Assembly (NCBI GenBank): GCA_040878115.1
Contig: JBBDMV010000051.1
Coordinates: 1 to 29,935 of the forward strand
From: JBBDMU01 sp040878115
GTDB lineage: Bacteria > Bacteroidota > Rhodothermia > Balneolales > Natronogracilivirgulaceae
Direction: 5' to 3'
DNA length: 29,935 nucleotides
Positions 8,853-16,481 of this stretch are shown here, piece by piece. How positions within the stretch are numbered: the first letter of the stretch is position 1; each line of letters opens with the position of its first letter. Made by a program: the position numbers and the translations under genes. The notes under the pieces were generated by a model, which had not been told where the DNA came from, did not search any database, and saw nothing but the letters and a program-made list of their open reading frames with translations.

Positions 8853-10127
8853 TTATGAATGTTTTTTATTATAAGCTTCTTTATCCAGTTCGTTGATCTT
8901 GATCTCTTCAAACAACTTATCAAATAGCTTTTCAGTACGTATCGTTTGCCTTAAGTTCTCCATTTGATCGCCGGATTGCGCATAGAAGTTTTTAATCATT
9001 TCCGTTGTTAATCCGTAACGTGCAGCCTGCTTAGCAAGTTCCGCGTCAATATCTTCGGCTGTAATTTCAATGTCAGGATACTTTTCTTCAAGTTTCGGAA
9101 GAATAAATGCCCATTTAGCCTCTTCTTTGGCTTTCTCCTTCATATTTTCCCGGTATTCATTTTCATTGTAATCCGGTGGCATATTTTCGCCCTGTTCTTC
9201 TTTAAAACGCTTAACATAAAAATCCTGAACAGCTTTAATGCTGACCTCAGGAACTTCCATTTCATGGGCTTCAATAAGTTGTTCCATTAACTGCTGCTTG
9301 GCCATGCCATCGGCAGATTCATCAAAGTAATTCTGGATTTGGCTCTTTATTTGGCTACGGAACTTTTCAACTGAGTCTACCTGCTCGTTCGTAGCTTCTT
9401 TTACAAAATCATCATTAAGCTCAGGCTTTTCCTGCTTAAGTATTTTCTTAACGGTAAGATGATATGTTGCTTTGTCATCGCCTTCTCCAAGTTCAACGGG
9501 AACGATCTCACCGATCTTCTTACCTGCCAAAACATCCTTAAAAGGCTTATTTTGTTCATCGTTTAGATCAAGCTCTTTGTCGGTGTCTATATCACCTTCA
9601 ATAGGGTTGCCCTTGGCATCTATCGCCATGGCATCAACGGTAACGCGTGAATTCTCCTGTATAGGTTCTTCCGTTTCAGCCCATTTAGCGGCTCGTTCGA
9701 GGGCGTTTTCTACTTCCTTGTCAACTTCTTCTTCGTTTACATCATGCACCATAGTATCAATGGTGACTTCCTCAAGATTGATTAGCTCAAAATCAGGCTG
9801 GACCCCTATTTTGAATTTAACTTCAAGCTCATCATCTTCCCACTTGAAATCATCGAGTTGGGGTTCACCAACCGGCTTATGTTTAGGGACAATTTCTTTG
9901 GTATATATTTCCTGGATGTAATTGTTGATTTCTTCGGCCTCAATTTCTTTGCCAAAACGTTTTTTAACAAGGCCAACGGGAACTTGTCCGGGTCGAAAAC
10001 CGGGCAGGTCCATTTTCTTGCGATATTGACGCATGGCTTTATCGAACTTCGGTTCCAAATCATTGCGATCGGCTTTTAAAATAATCTCTTTATCTACCGC
10101 TGAAATATCTTCTACAGTAATTTTCAC
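8853..10127 (-). CDS. tig: Trigger factor (ribosome-associated chaperone/prolyl isomerase)
   Basis: Trigger factor binds nascent chains at the ribosome exit tunnel. The 424-residue protein has the N-terminal ribosome-binding signature GFRPGQVP (43-50) followed by VKKRFG, a middle FKBP-like region rich in acidic residues, and a long helical C-terminal arm ending in Lys-rich residues. The start codon is GTG: an in-frame TAA sits immediately before it (10128-10130) and no ATG is available nearby. Only 74 bases separate it from the tRNA-Leu gene on the same strand, so tRNA-tig-clpP-clpX may share transcripts. Sequence divergence in the FKBP region is normal for the family. Confidence 0.96.
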   Translation of the reverse strand: MKITVEDISAVDKEIILKADRNDLEPKFDKAMRQYRKKMDLPGFRPGQVPVGLVKKRFGKEIEAEEINNYIQEIYTKEIVPKHKPVGEPQLDDFKWEDDELEVKFKIGVQPDFELINLEEVTIDTMVHDVNEEEVDKEVENALERAAKWAETEEPIQENSRVTVDAMAIDAKGNPIEGDIDTDKELDLNDEQNKPFKDVLAGKKIGEIVPVELGEGDDKATYHLTVKKILKQEKPELNDDFVKEATNEQVDSVEKFRSQIKSQIQNYFDESADGMAKQQLMEQLIEAHEMEVPEVSIKAVQDFYVKRFKEEQGENMPPDYNENEYRENMKEKAKEEAKWAFILPKLEEKYPDIEITAEDIDAELAKQAARYGLTTEMIKNFYAQSGDQMENLRQTIRTEKLFDKLFEEIKINELDKEAYNKKHS

Positions 10128-10201
10128 TTATTAATAGTTTTTTGAAGGTTAAGGATCTCGTATTCGTTGAGACAAGTCAGACTGAATGACCAAATGCCTG
10201 G

Positions 10202-10284
10202 TACGAGAGGGGGGACTCGAACCCCCAAGCCAATTACGGCACTAGATCCTAAATCTAGCGTGTCTACCATTTCACCACTCTCGC
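10202..10284 (-). tRNA. tRNA-Leu (anticodon UAG)
   Basis: Read on the minus strand, a seven-pair acceptor stem (GCGAGAG with CTCTCGT, first pair G-U) encloses a D-arm (TGGTGAAATGGTAGACA). The anticodon stem is CTAGA/TCTAG with loop TTTAGGA, so the anticodon TAG lies at 10249-10251. There is a short class II variable arm and a GGTTCGAGTCC T-arm. The discriminator base is A. The 3' CCA is not encoded. It forms the boundary between the conserved block and the accessory region, a usual place for insertions. Confidence 0.96.
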
Positions 10285-10384
10285 TTAGAATTAATTTAGC
10301 GTGGCAAAATACTATAAAAATCAATCACTCTCAACCCGTTCGCTCATATATCTAAACGATAAGCCATCTCTGAAACGGCATCGC

Positions 10385-10444
10385 TATGTTAACGGTTAAC
10401 ATAAAATAACAGGAATAAAAAACCATGATTTAATTATCCTGTTA
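10385..10444. repeat. Two adjacent short inverted repeats
   Basis: TATGTTAAC and GTTAACATA (10385-10403, one-base spacer) are followed by TAACAGGA and TCCTGTTA (10407-10444, 22-base spacer). The second ends in AAC...GTTAAAAG, the same end motif as the attC sites at 18873 and 19862. At 38 bases it is shorter than known attC sites. It may be a hairpin from a lost cassette or a terminator/operator. The rest of 10285-10505 shows nothing else I can support. Confidence 0.4.
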
Positions 10445-10505
10445 AAAGATTCTCATGAATCTCTCTGCTTTAGTTAACTTATTTGGCCCCTATAAAATTG
10501 CTTTG

Positions 10506-10640
10506 TTAATAACTCAAATGATTCAGCTCATAAGCAATATCATCAGCACTAATGTAGGTGATATCACCGGTTTCTAAAATTTCTCGGCCAATGTAGTTTT
10601 ACCAGAACCATTCGGTCCGCCAACATCTGTTTTTTCTAAT
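10506..10640 (-). pseudogene. Frameshifted fragment of zeta-toxin-like kinase (COG4185 type)
   Basis: On the minus strand one frame reads DVGGPNGSGKTTLAEKF and then stops (10574-10576). The adjacent frame continues LETGDITYISADDIAYELN to a stop at 10506-10508. Joined across one frameshift this is the Walker A plus the xxNAD/SADxIA block of zeta-toxin-like P-loop kinases. Only about 40 codons survive; the rest of the domain is absent. A 24-codon frame just upstream (10636-10710, starting MRTIVQSSD and ending DMDEGSY) could be the tail or remains of a partner antitoxin, but I do not recognise it. Two frames and loss of most of the domain make this a decayed gene. Confidence 0.65.
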
Positions 10641-10739
10641 AAGATCCTTCATCCATATCACCAAAATCATTTGTTAACTCAGTATCAGAACTCTGTACAA
10701 TTGTTCTCATTCTCCAGTACCTATTTTAAACCACATTTT

Positions 10740-11699
10740 TCAAAAAGTGATGATGACATTTCCTGTTTTTTGACCACTTGCTACGAACTTATATGCTTCT
10801 TTTATTTTATTTATGGAATATTTTCTATCAGTTACCGCTCGGAATTCTCCTTTTTCAAGGAGTGAGTTGATGAAGAGTATACTCCTCTTATCGTTTCTTG
10901 GAATAGGGAATATCACTTTTTTACTCCCCAAAAATTTTGTTATCAAAGGCAAATAAAGATTTTGGGCATGAGGCCCAAGTTCTGAGGAAATATAAACACC
11001 CTTAGGTAGTAATAAATGCTGGCATTCAGCAAATGAACTCTTGCCTACTGCATCAAAAACAAAATGATATTTTTCCTTGTCCTCTCTAAAGTCTTCCTGC
11101 AAATAATCGTAAGTTTTATCAGCACCCAAAGATTTCAATAAATCAATATTTTGTGTATTCCCCACAGCAGTTACATAGGCATTGAAATGTTTTAAAATTT
11201 GTAAGGCTGCCGAACCTATCGCTCCTGTTGCCCCATTGACCAGTACTTTATTCCCTTCTTTTATATGCACTTTATTTATAACGTTGAGCGCATAATGTGC
11301 CCCTTCTCCACAGGCAACCGCTTCTTCATACGATAGCCCCTCAGGTATAGTGGTTACTGCTTGATCTTCAGCAATGGTCATATACTCTGCGTGAGAGCTG
11401 AGCCCGGATGTATTAAGCCCCCATACCTTGTCGCCAACTTGAAATGATTTTACATTCTTACCTATCGCTTCAATCTGACCAGCAAAGTCTGTTCCGGGAA
11501 TGGGTGAACTTGGTTTAAATAATCCTGAGAAAAATCTAATTGGGAACGGTTTCCCTGTAAGAATACCCCAATCTGTTCTGTTTACCGTGGTTGCATATAC
11601 TCTTATCAATATTTCACTGCCAGTTGGAAGGGGTTTTTCTAATGATTTAACCTTCAAGACTTCTGGTGAACCGTAGCTATTTCGAGTAATTGCTTTCAT
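10740..11699 (-). CDS. Zinc-independent medium-chain dehydrogenase/quinone oxidoreductase family
   Basis: This is a predicted NAD(P)H-dependent oxidoreductase of the MDR superfamily. The 319 residues start MKAITRNSYGSPEVL, typical of the family. A GroES-like N-terminal half contains IPGTDFAGQIEAIGKNV and GDKVWG. A Rossmann fold follows with the nucleotide-binding turn LVNGATGAIGSAALQ, and the family segment SLGADKTYDY. No structural-zinc cysteine cluster or catalytic Cys/His pair is visible, so quinone-reductase-like activity is more likely than a zinc alcohol dehydrogenase. The C-terminus GKTGNVIITF-type ending (SGQKTGNVIITF) is normal, so the gene appears intact. It sits between gene fragments on the same strand. 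The physiological substrate is unknown. Confidence 0.85.
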   Translation of the reverse strand: MKAITRNSYGSPEVLKVKSLEKPLPTGSEILIRVYATTVNRTDWGILTGKPFPIRFFSGLFKPSSPIPGTDFAGQIEAIGKNVKSFQVGDKVWGLNTSGLSSHAEYMTIAEDQAVTTIPEGLSYEEAVACGEGAHYALNVINKVHIKEGNKVLVNGATGAIGSAALQILKHFNAYVTAVGNTQNIDLLKSLGADKTYDYLQEDFREDKEKYHFVFDAVGKSSFAECQHLLLPKGVYISSELGPHAQNLYLPLITKFLGSKKVIFPIPRNDKRSILFINSLLEKGEFRAVTDRKYSINKIKEAYKFVASGQKTGNVIITF

Positions 11700-11714
11700 T
11701 TTCTATTTTTATGT

Positions 11715-11755
11715 CGTTAAGCCCGCATTACGCTTATACATGCCGTATAACAACC
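11715..11755. repeat. Imperfect inverted repeat, attC-related remnant (weak)
   Basis: GTTAAGCCCGCAT and ATGCCGTATAAC face each other around a short spacer immediately upstream of the oxidoreductase start. The ends are GTT...AAC, so they are cassette-like in order rather than a complete attC. Its composition resembles the integron sites further right, but by itself it proves nothing. Confidence 0.3.
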
Positions 11756-11791
11756 CAGCGATATCCAACCTGCTTGAAGATTGTGAACTTA

Positions 11792-11852
11792 CCTGGACGA
11801 TCTTGCCGATGTCGGAGATCTGAAACGCGATGGCCGTCTTGCCGGTTCCGGT
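11792..11852 (-). pseudogene. Mosaic remnant of an hsdR-like gene
   Basis: Bases 11792-11822 match 13215-13245 of hsdR (30 of 31) and bases 11817-11852 match 14728-14763 (34 of 36). The two hsdR segments lie about 1.5 kb apart and are joined here at a shared GATCTG. On the minus strand the junction is in frame: TGTGKTAIAFQ from the helicase Walker A runs into ISDIGKIVQ from the C-terminal part. Both differences in the Walker A part are silent, which suggests a related, once-functional hsdR rather than a fresh copy of the local gene. The fragment abuts the broken SnoaL-like gene. Confidence 0.75.
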
Positions 11853-12010
11853 TTAAAACCCCAACATTTTTCAAAATATGAGGATTTATCTAGTTTATTG
11901 TCGTGAGGACTACTAAATTCAAATTTGTCATCAAGAAGTTTCTCCAAAGTCCTCTTATCACTTGTTTCGTAACAAGAAAAATATTCTTGAATGATGTCAA
12001 AGATTTTCAT
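11853..12010 (-). pseudogene. Truncated SnoaL/NTF2-like gene
   Basis: The frame starts at ATG 12010 and reads a SnoaL-like N-terminus (MKIFDIIQEYFSCYETSDKR, then a KLLDDKFEFSSP segment and SYFEKCW). After about 50 residues the frame enters the hsdR-derived mosaic and runs on out of the hsdR frame to a stop at 11789-11791, giving a 73-residue chimera with an Arg/Ser-rich tail. Known SnoaL-like proteins are about 110-140 residues, so at least half is missing. It starts five bases after the DinB-like gene on the same strand, which suggests they were co-transcribed. Confidence 0.7.
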
Positions 12011-12015
12011 CTGGG

Positions 12016-12534
12016 TTAGGTCGTTTTAATGTTATTTGATGCAATCATATTTTCTAATTGATGAATATGTCTTTGCGTATGGTAAATATTGAACCATATC
12101 CATTCAAATCTTGTGAATTCGCCGTACTCTAGAATTGAAAAATCAATACAGGTTAAAGCTAAATCTTTTGCTTGTATGACTTTTTTTATTTGTTCAATCC
12201 TATCTTCTAAGTCTTTAATTAAGTTTTTTTTGACTATTCTTTCCTTTGTTGGTAAAATTGCCTTTGGCGCATCCATTTTTATCGAAGTATCAGAAAATAA
12301 GGTTTTAATCGGTTCCAATTTTTGGTCAATTGGTCGTTCTGTCTTTCTTGTTTTTCCGTTTAATGTCTCAACAAACGCATACGATTTTAATAAATGCTCT
12401 CCAAATTGTCCGGCTGACCATCCTTTCTTTGGTTTAAAGTTTAATTGTTCATCAGATAAAGAAAGTAGTAGTTTTAATAAATTCAAAGTTGATTTATGAA
12501 ATTCGTTAAATGTGTTTTCTTTCATATCTGTCAT
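12016..12534 (-). CDS. DinB-like four-helix-bundle protein
   Basis: The 172 residues fit the DinB/YfiT-like superfamily of small metal-binding four-helix bundles, several of which act as thiol-dependent transferases. Evidence is GWSAGQFGEHLLKS with a His near residue 48, and the C-terminal IYHTQRHIHQLENM providing the two further His expected of the metal triad. Its ATG overlaps the TGA of the upstream VOC fragment (ATGA at 12531-12534), implying translational coupling. A truncated SnoaL-like gene follows within five bases. It appears intact in length (family about 150-180). The specific reaction is unknown. Confidence 0.75.
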   Translation of the reverse strand: MTDMKENTFNEFHKSTLNLLKLLLSLSDEQLNFKPKKGWSAGQFGEHLLKSYAFVETLNGKTRKTERPIDQKLEPIKTLFSDTSIKMDAPKAILPTKERIVKKNLIKDLEDRIEQIKKVIQAKDLALTCIDFSILEYGEFTRFEWIWFNIYHTQRHIHQLENMIASNNIKTT

Positions 12535-12635
12535 TTTCCAATGTCATTAGATTTAAATCCTAATTCAGTATAGAATTTAGTTGTCCGTTCTAAATCACTT
12601 ACGGCTAAGTTTGCCCATATCATTTTTGGCTTCAT
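12531..12635 (-). pseudogene. N-terminal fragment of a VOC/glyoxalase-family protein
   Basis: A 34-residue frame begins MKPKMIWANLAVSDLERTTK and ends FYTELGFKSNDIGK before TGA. This is the first beta-alpha-beta of a VOC (glyoxalase/bleomycin-resistance) domain: a leading strand, the NLAVSDLERTTKFYTELGF turn and helix. A full domain needs about 120 residues, so roughly three quarters is missing and the coding sequence passes directly into the DinB-like gene. It was probably deleted internally while preserving coupling to the next gene. The mini-protein is unlikely to be functional by itself. Confidence 0.7.
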
Positions 12636-12690
12636 AATTTTTTATTTTCTTATTAAATATTATTCGTTCTACGAGTATACTGACTTGATA

Positions 12691-12739
12691 GGACACTTTC
12701 GGGGTGAGAATACGACATTATCAGGGGGCAATTACGACA
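12691..12739 (-). repeat. Tandem imperfect repeat, possible IS-end remnant
   Basis: On the minus strand two neighbouring units begin TGTCGTA (12718-12739 and 12691-12717), each followed by a CCCC run and an A-rich end, then TGTCC. Serial short repeats of this kind are typical of IS21-family ends. No transposase gene or second end is visible in the window, so this stays a weak call. The rest of 12640-12770 holds no gene. Confidence 0.3.
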
Positions 12740-12772
12740 AACGAATTATTTACTGAGCGTAGCTACAAAGCC

Positions 12773-12853
12773 ATATAACGGTCTGGTGTTTCTGCTGCCG
12801 GATGACAAACTTCATTGTTCGACGACCTGGTCCGCAGGAAACACTGGTTAGCG
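12773..12853 (-). other. attC-like integron recombination site (81 bp)
   Basis: ATATAAC (12773-12779) and GTTAGCG (12847-12853) bound an imperfect palindrome. The arm containing TGGTGTTTCTGCTGCCGG pairs with CCGCAGGAAACACTGG, with bulges as expected for a folded single-strand attC. It separates the hsd operon from the VOC-DinB-SnoaL cluster. The core motifs fit the consensus only partly, and I cannot find the matching complementary ends for the neighbouring segments. Confidence 0.55.
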
Positions 12854-12909
12854 GCCGGTGCTTATTTTCGTTTTCAATTAAGAGCATATTATACTGATTC
12901 AAACTCTAC

Positions 12910-15297
12910 CTAATACAAATGCCGCTGGAACCCCACAAATACTTCCCTGATCTCCGAAACACTGCCCAATTCACTTACCGCATCGCCAATGGCGTTGTAT
13001 TTAAGTTCGATGAGCTGGGGGAGCTTGCGGGGGTCTAATTCGTCGATGCCCTGGCGGATGTACTGGTCGAGGACGAAGCGGAGGAATTCCCGCTGGCGGG
13101 GGCCGTAGTTTTCGAGGATGCCGTCGATGCGGGTTTCCACGCGTTGGGCGCGGGTGACCGGCGCACGGGCGAAGGCGATGTAAGCCAGCACATCATACAG
13201 GTCGCTGTTTTCGGCCTGGACGATCTTGCCGATGTCGGCGATCTGCTCAACGCCGTATCCCTTTTCCACCAGACCTTCCATGAGGGCGTTGCGGGTATCC
13301 GGAAGGCTCCAAAGCTCGCGCAGCTCGTTTTCGTCTTTGAACAGGTCGGGCAGCTCGCCGAACAGGTGTTCGATAAACTCGGCGGCCGACATCGGCGTGC
13401 CGTCCGGACTCCAGAACGAGGTGGCGCTCATGTGCTCGATGGTGCGTTCCTTGCCGTCGGCCAGTTTGATCTTCACTTTACGCTTTCTCCCGCAGATGCA
13501 GGGATGCTCTCCGCATTCTTCGCAGGGCTCCGGCGGCTCTTTTTCACAGGCGCACGGGGTTTCGCCGCATTCCGCGCAGGGCTTTGGAGGGTCAATTGCA
13601 CAGGTGCAGGGACTGTTGCCGCAGGTTTTGCACGGCTCGGGGTCAAGCGGCTCGCCGTCCCACTCCGGATCGTTGAAGTGCTCATGGGCATTCACGAAAT
13701 CGTAGATGGTGAAGTAATCCTTGCCCTCAAACAGGCGGGTGCCGCGGCCGATGATCTGCTTGAACTCGATCATGCTGTTGACCGGCCGCATCAGAACGAT
13801 ATTGCGCACATTCCGGGCATCCACTCCCGTGGAAAGCTTTTGTGAGGTGGTCAGGATGGTGGGGATGGTTTTTTCACTATCCCGAAACACTTTCAGAAAC
13901 CTCTCCCCTTCGGCCCCGTCGTTGGCCGTTACCCGGACGCAGTAGTTGGGGTGATCGCTTTTCTTGTACCGGTTGATCAGGTCGCGCACAGCCAGGGCAT
14001 GTTCCTGGGTGGCGCAGAAGACCAGGGTTTTCTCCCGCTGATCAATCTGGTCCATGAACACCTTCACCCGGTATTGTTCGCGCTCACGGATTTCGATCAC
14101 ACGGTTGAAGTCTGTTTCCTGATATTCATAATCTTCATCAACCCTGCCCTGGATGACGGCATCGTCTGAAGTGTAGCGGTATCTGTCCAGCGTGGTGGAA
14201 ATCTGCCTGACCTTGAAGGGCGTTAAAAATCCGTCATTGATGCCTTCTTTGAGGGAATATACATATACCGGCTCGCCGAAATAAGCGTAGGTATCGGTGT
14301 TGTCATCACGCTTCGGTGTGGCGGTGAGGCCGAGCTGGACGGCCGGAGAGAAATATTCCATGATGCCCCGCCAGTTGCTCTCGTCGTTGGCCCCGCCGCG
14401 GTGGCACTCATCAATGATGATGAAATCGAAGAAGTCGGGCGGATATTCACCGAAGCTGGGCGCGGGATTGCCTTCGGCGTCGCTGCCGGACATAAACGTC
14501 TGGAAGATGGTGAAGAAGATGCTGGCGTTTTTGGGGACACGGCCTTTTTTCCGGATCTCATCCGGACTGATGCGTGTTCTGGCATCCTCTGGGAATGCGG
14601 AAAAATCGGTTGAGGCCTGATCGGCCAGGTTGTTGCGGTCGGCCAGGAAGAGGATGCGCGGCTGGCGCTCCGGCTGGCCGGATTCCCGGGCGGCGAGGCT
14701 CCACCGGCTGTGGAACAGTTTCCAGGCGATCTGAAAGGCGATGGCCGTCTTGCCGGTCCCGGTGGCCAGGGTGAGCAGGATGCGGTCTTGTCCTTCGGAA
14801 ATGGCCTCCAGGGCCCGGTTGATGGCGTTATGCTGGTAGTAACGGGCTTGCCAGTATCCGCCTTTATCCTCGAAAGGGACCTTCCCGAAGCGCTCCCGCC
14901 AGATGCGGCGTTCGGCGAAGGTCTGTTCCCAAAGCTCATCGGGGGTGGGGTAACGATCCACATAGCCTTCCTCGCCGGTTTGCATATCCACGCGGTAGAT
15001 GCCGTCTCCGTTGGTGGAGAACGCGAAGCGGGTTTGCAGGCGTTCGGCGTAGCGCTTGGCCTGGGCCAAACCCTCGGTAACCGGCATGCCGCGCTTTTTG
15101 GCCTCGATGACGGCCAGTTTCTGGTCTTTGTAGCGCAGCACGTAATCGGCGATATCCTGTTTGCCGCGTTTGCCTCCGCCCAGCAGGCGGCCCAGGGTGA
15201 TCTCCTCCCTCCTCACCCGGCTGCCGTCCACCACGCCCCAGCCGGACCCTTTCAGGGCGGGTTCGATCAGCTCGGCGCGTGTGTCGGCTTCGTTCAT
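12910..15297 (-). CDS. hsdR: Type I restriction enzyme R subunit (EcoEI-like)
   Basis: This is the DNA translocase and nuclease subunit. The N-terminus carries a PD-(D/E)xK-type nuclease (Asp51 in DIADYVL, then Glu65-Ala-Lys67). The helicase core has Walker A LATGTGKTAIAF (178-184 core), IIIDECHRGG, LGLTATP and the motif VI region QIIGRGTRL. After residue 550 comes an unusual cysteine-rich insert (separate entry), and the last 200 residues fit the EcoEI-type C-terminal domain. Length is 795 aa. It overlaps hsdS by four bases. GC content is much higher than in neighbouring genes, a sign of separate origin. It cuts only as a complex with HsdM and HsdS, on foreign unmethylated DNA. Confidence 0.95.
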   Translation of the reverse strand: MNEADTRAELIEPALKGSGWGVVDGSRVRREEITLGRLLGGGKRGKQDIADYVLRYKDQKLAVIEAKKRGMPVTEGLAQAKRYAERLQTRFAFSTNGDGIYRVDMQTGEEGYVDRYPTPDELWEQTFAERRIWRERFGKVPFEDKGGYWQARYYQHNAINRALEAISEGQDRILLTLATGTGKTAIAFQIAWKLFHSRWSLAARESGQPERQPRILFLADRNNLADQASTDFSAFPEDARTRISPDEIRKKGRVPKNASIFFTIFQTFMSGSDAEGNPAPSFGEYPPDFFDFIIIDECHRGGANDESNWRGIMEYFSPAVQLGLTATPKRDDNTDTYAYFGEPVYVYSLKEGINDGFLTPFKVRQISTTLDRYRYTSDDAVIQGRVDEDYEYQETDFNRVIEIREREQYRVKVFMDQIDQREKTLVFCATQEHALAVRDLINRYKKSDHPNYCVRVTANDGAEGERFLKVFRDSEKTIPTILTTSQKLSTGVDARNVRNIVLMRPVNSMIEFKQIIGRGTRLFEGKDYFTIYDFVNAHEHFNDPEWDGEPLDPEPCKTCGNSPCTCAIDPPKPCAECGETPCACEKEPPEPCEECGEHPCICGRKRKVKIKLADGKERTIEHMSATSFWSPDGTPMSAAEFIEHLFGELPDLFKDENELRELWSLPDTRNALMEGLVEKGYGVEQIADIGKIVQAENSDLYDVLAYIAFARAPVTRAQRVETRIDGILENYGPRQREFLRFVLDQYIRQGIDELDPRKLPQLIELKYNAIGDAVSELGSVSEIREVFVGFQRHLY
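13488..13645 (-). repeat. Triplicated Cys-rich motif within hsdR
   Basis: Three tandem copies of a PCxxCGxxPCxC unit occur in a row: PCKTCGNSPCTC, PCAECGETPCAC and PCEECGEHPCIC, linked by acidic/proline spacers of the PPxP type. Twelve cysteines lie in about 50 residues, between the helicase core and the C-terminal domain. The units look like serial small zinc knuckles. The copies differ at variable positions, so this is not a recent exact duplication. Confidence 0.85.
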
Positions 15298-16481
15298 GCG
15301 GCTTTCTCCGCCTGCTTTTTATCCTCCGCCGTCAGCTCACCGGAAAAGGCTTTTTGAAGAAGGGATTGTTTGAGTTCGGCGAGGGCGGTGAGTTTTTGTT
15401 GGTAAATCTTTTCTAAACGTTCTGTTTCCTCTTTTACTAACAGAACTTTATTTACGATCTCGTCCTGTTTCTTAAGTTCAGGGAAATGTATTTTAATTTC
15501 TTTGATTTTTCTAAGGCTCAAATTCTTTTGTCGTACGCCGCGTCGTAAATTAAGTAAAGTTGACTTTCTCGTATTAATGGCTAAAAACACAAACAGCAAA
15601 TTAATGTCTTCATTTGGCTTTGCTCCCGAAATTGCCTGATTGAAAGCAGCGTCACGGTCAAGTATAGACATTTTAAGTGCTGCGGTATCATACATTCCAA
15701 TCAAGAGAGAGCCTGCCGGAAACATTTTTGCATTAGAATTATCGAGCCCTGTTGCAGTAATTTTACTTTTAGGTTCTTCAGTATATAGATGGTTCAACTC
15801 ACCTGAAGAGTACCAGGCAATATCTCCATCCCAATACTTAGGTTTCGATTTCAATGGAGTACCGCCACTTTGTACGACTGTAAGGTCACCCAATTTCTTT
15901 TCTTCCCAAACTTTATCATTCTCACTAAACACCGAATTCAAATAACTCTCAAACAGCTCCCGGGCATTGGCGAGGTTCTTTTCGGTGTTGGCGACGACCT
16001 TTTCAATCCCCGCGAAGGCTTCATCGAGAAGGGCGACGATGCGTTTTTGTTCGGGGAGGGGTGGGAGGGAAATTATAATGCTTTCAATCTGCTTTTTGTT
16101 TATTGACGCAAAGACAGCACCTTCATTTCCAATGATTTCTTTTTGCTTGAATAAGAGAGAGTAATATAAATACTTGCGATCTATCAACTCGAGTGCCCGA
16201 ATCGCTGCCAAACCACGACCAATACATATTTTTTCCTTAGAAAAATTAATTGGTCCTACAGGCGCACGAACAGACATCAAGACATCACCAGATTGAGCTT
16301 CTTTCGTGACCTGAGTAGTCCAGGTAGTCGGTGCTCCAATGTAAACTTCGCCGAACTTCTTCTTTCCTTGATAAAAAGGCAGCCCATTACCACTATTATT
16401 GTAAGCACTCCCTTTGGGAGATTGGCCGGCAATCACATTGCAAACTTCAGAAATACTGACTGTTCTCCACCCATCCCTCAT
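15294..16481 (-). CDS. hsdS: Type I restriction-modification specificity subunit S
   Basis: HsdS sets the target sequence of the whole enzyme. The 395 residues have the usual two halves: a first target-recognition domain (about 1-145), a central conserved coiled segment (LPEQKRIVALLDEAFAGIEK), a second target-recognition domain starting near KLGDLTVVQSGGTPLKSKP, and a distal helix (KLTALAELKQSLLQKAFSG). The two recognition parts are clearly AT-rich, while the central and distal conserved parts are GC-rich like hsdM and hsdR, the pattern left by exchange of recognition domains. Four-base overlaps join it to hsdM upstream and hsdR downstream. The recognised sequence cannot be predicted from this alone. 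Confidence 0.95.
   Translation of the reverse strand: MRDGWRTVSISEVCNVIAGQSPKGSAYNNSGNGLPFYQGKKKFGEVYIGAPTTWTTQVTKEAQSGDVLMSVRAPVGPINFSKEKICIGRGLAAIRALELIDRKYLYYSLLFKQKEIIGNEGAVFASINKKQIESIIISLPPLPEQKRIVALLDEAFAGIEKVVANTEKNLANARELFESYLNSVFSENDKVWEEKKLGDLTVVQSGGTPLKSKPKYWDGDIAWYSSGELNHLYTEEPKSKITATGLDNSNAKMFPAGSLLIGMYDTAALKMSILDRDAAFNQAISGAKPNEDINLLFVFLAINTRKSTLLNLRRGVRQKNLSLRKIKEIKIHFPELKKQDEIVNKVLLVKEETERLEKIYQQKLTALAELKQSLLQKAFSGELTAEDKKQAEKAA

Noticed and set aside
8834..8923. Longer ClpP start giving 246 residues
   Set aside because: It would overlap tig and adds a sequence unlike any ClpP leader, while ATG 8833 has an AGGA at correct spacing.
11783..11795. CAGGTAAGT on the minus strand, resembling a eukaryotic splice donor
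   Set aside because: The sequence is bacterial in every other way and the match is a chance product of the hsdR remnant boundary.
11786..11860. A 23-residue Arg/Ser-rich tail on the SnoaL-like protein as a real new gene
   Set aside because: The tail is hsdR-derived DNA read in the wrong frame, so it reflects the junction and not selection.
13144..13845. 233-residue open frame on the plus strand inside hsdR
   Set aside because: It is a shadow of the GC-rich hsdR gene: low-complexity translation with no domain, opposite to a clear helicase-nuclease reading.
14223..14963. 246-residue minus-strand frame overlapping hsdR
   Set aside because: Ser/Pro/Arg-rich product with no motif, in another frame of hsdR.
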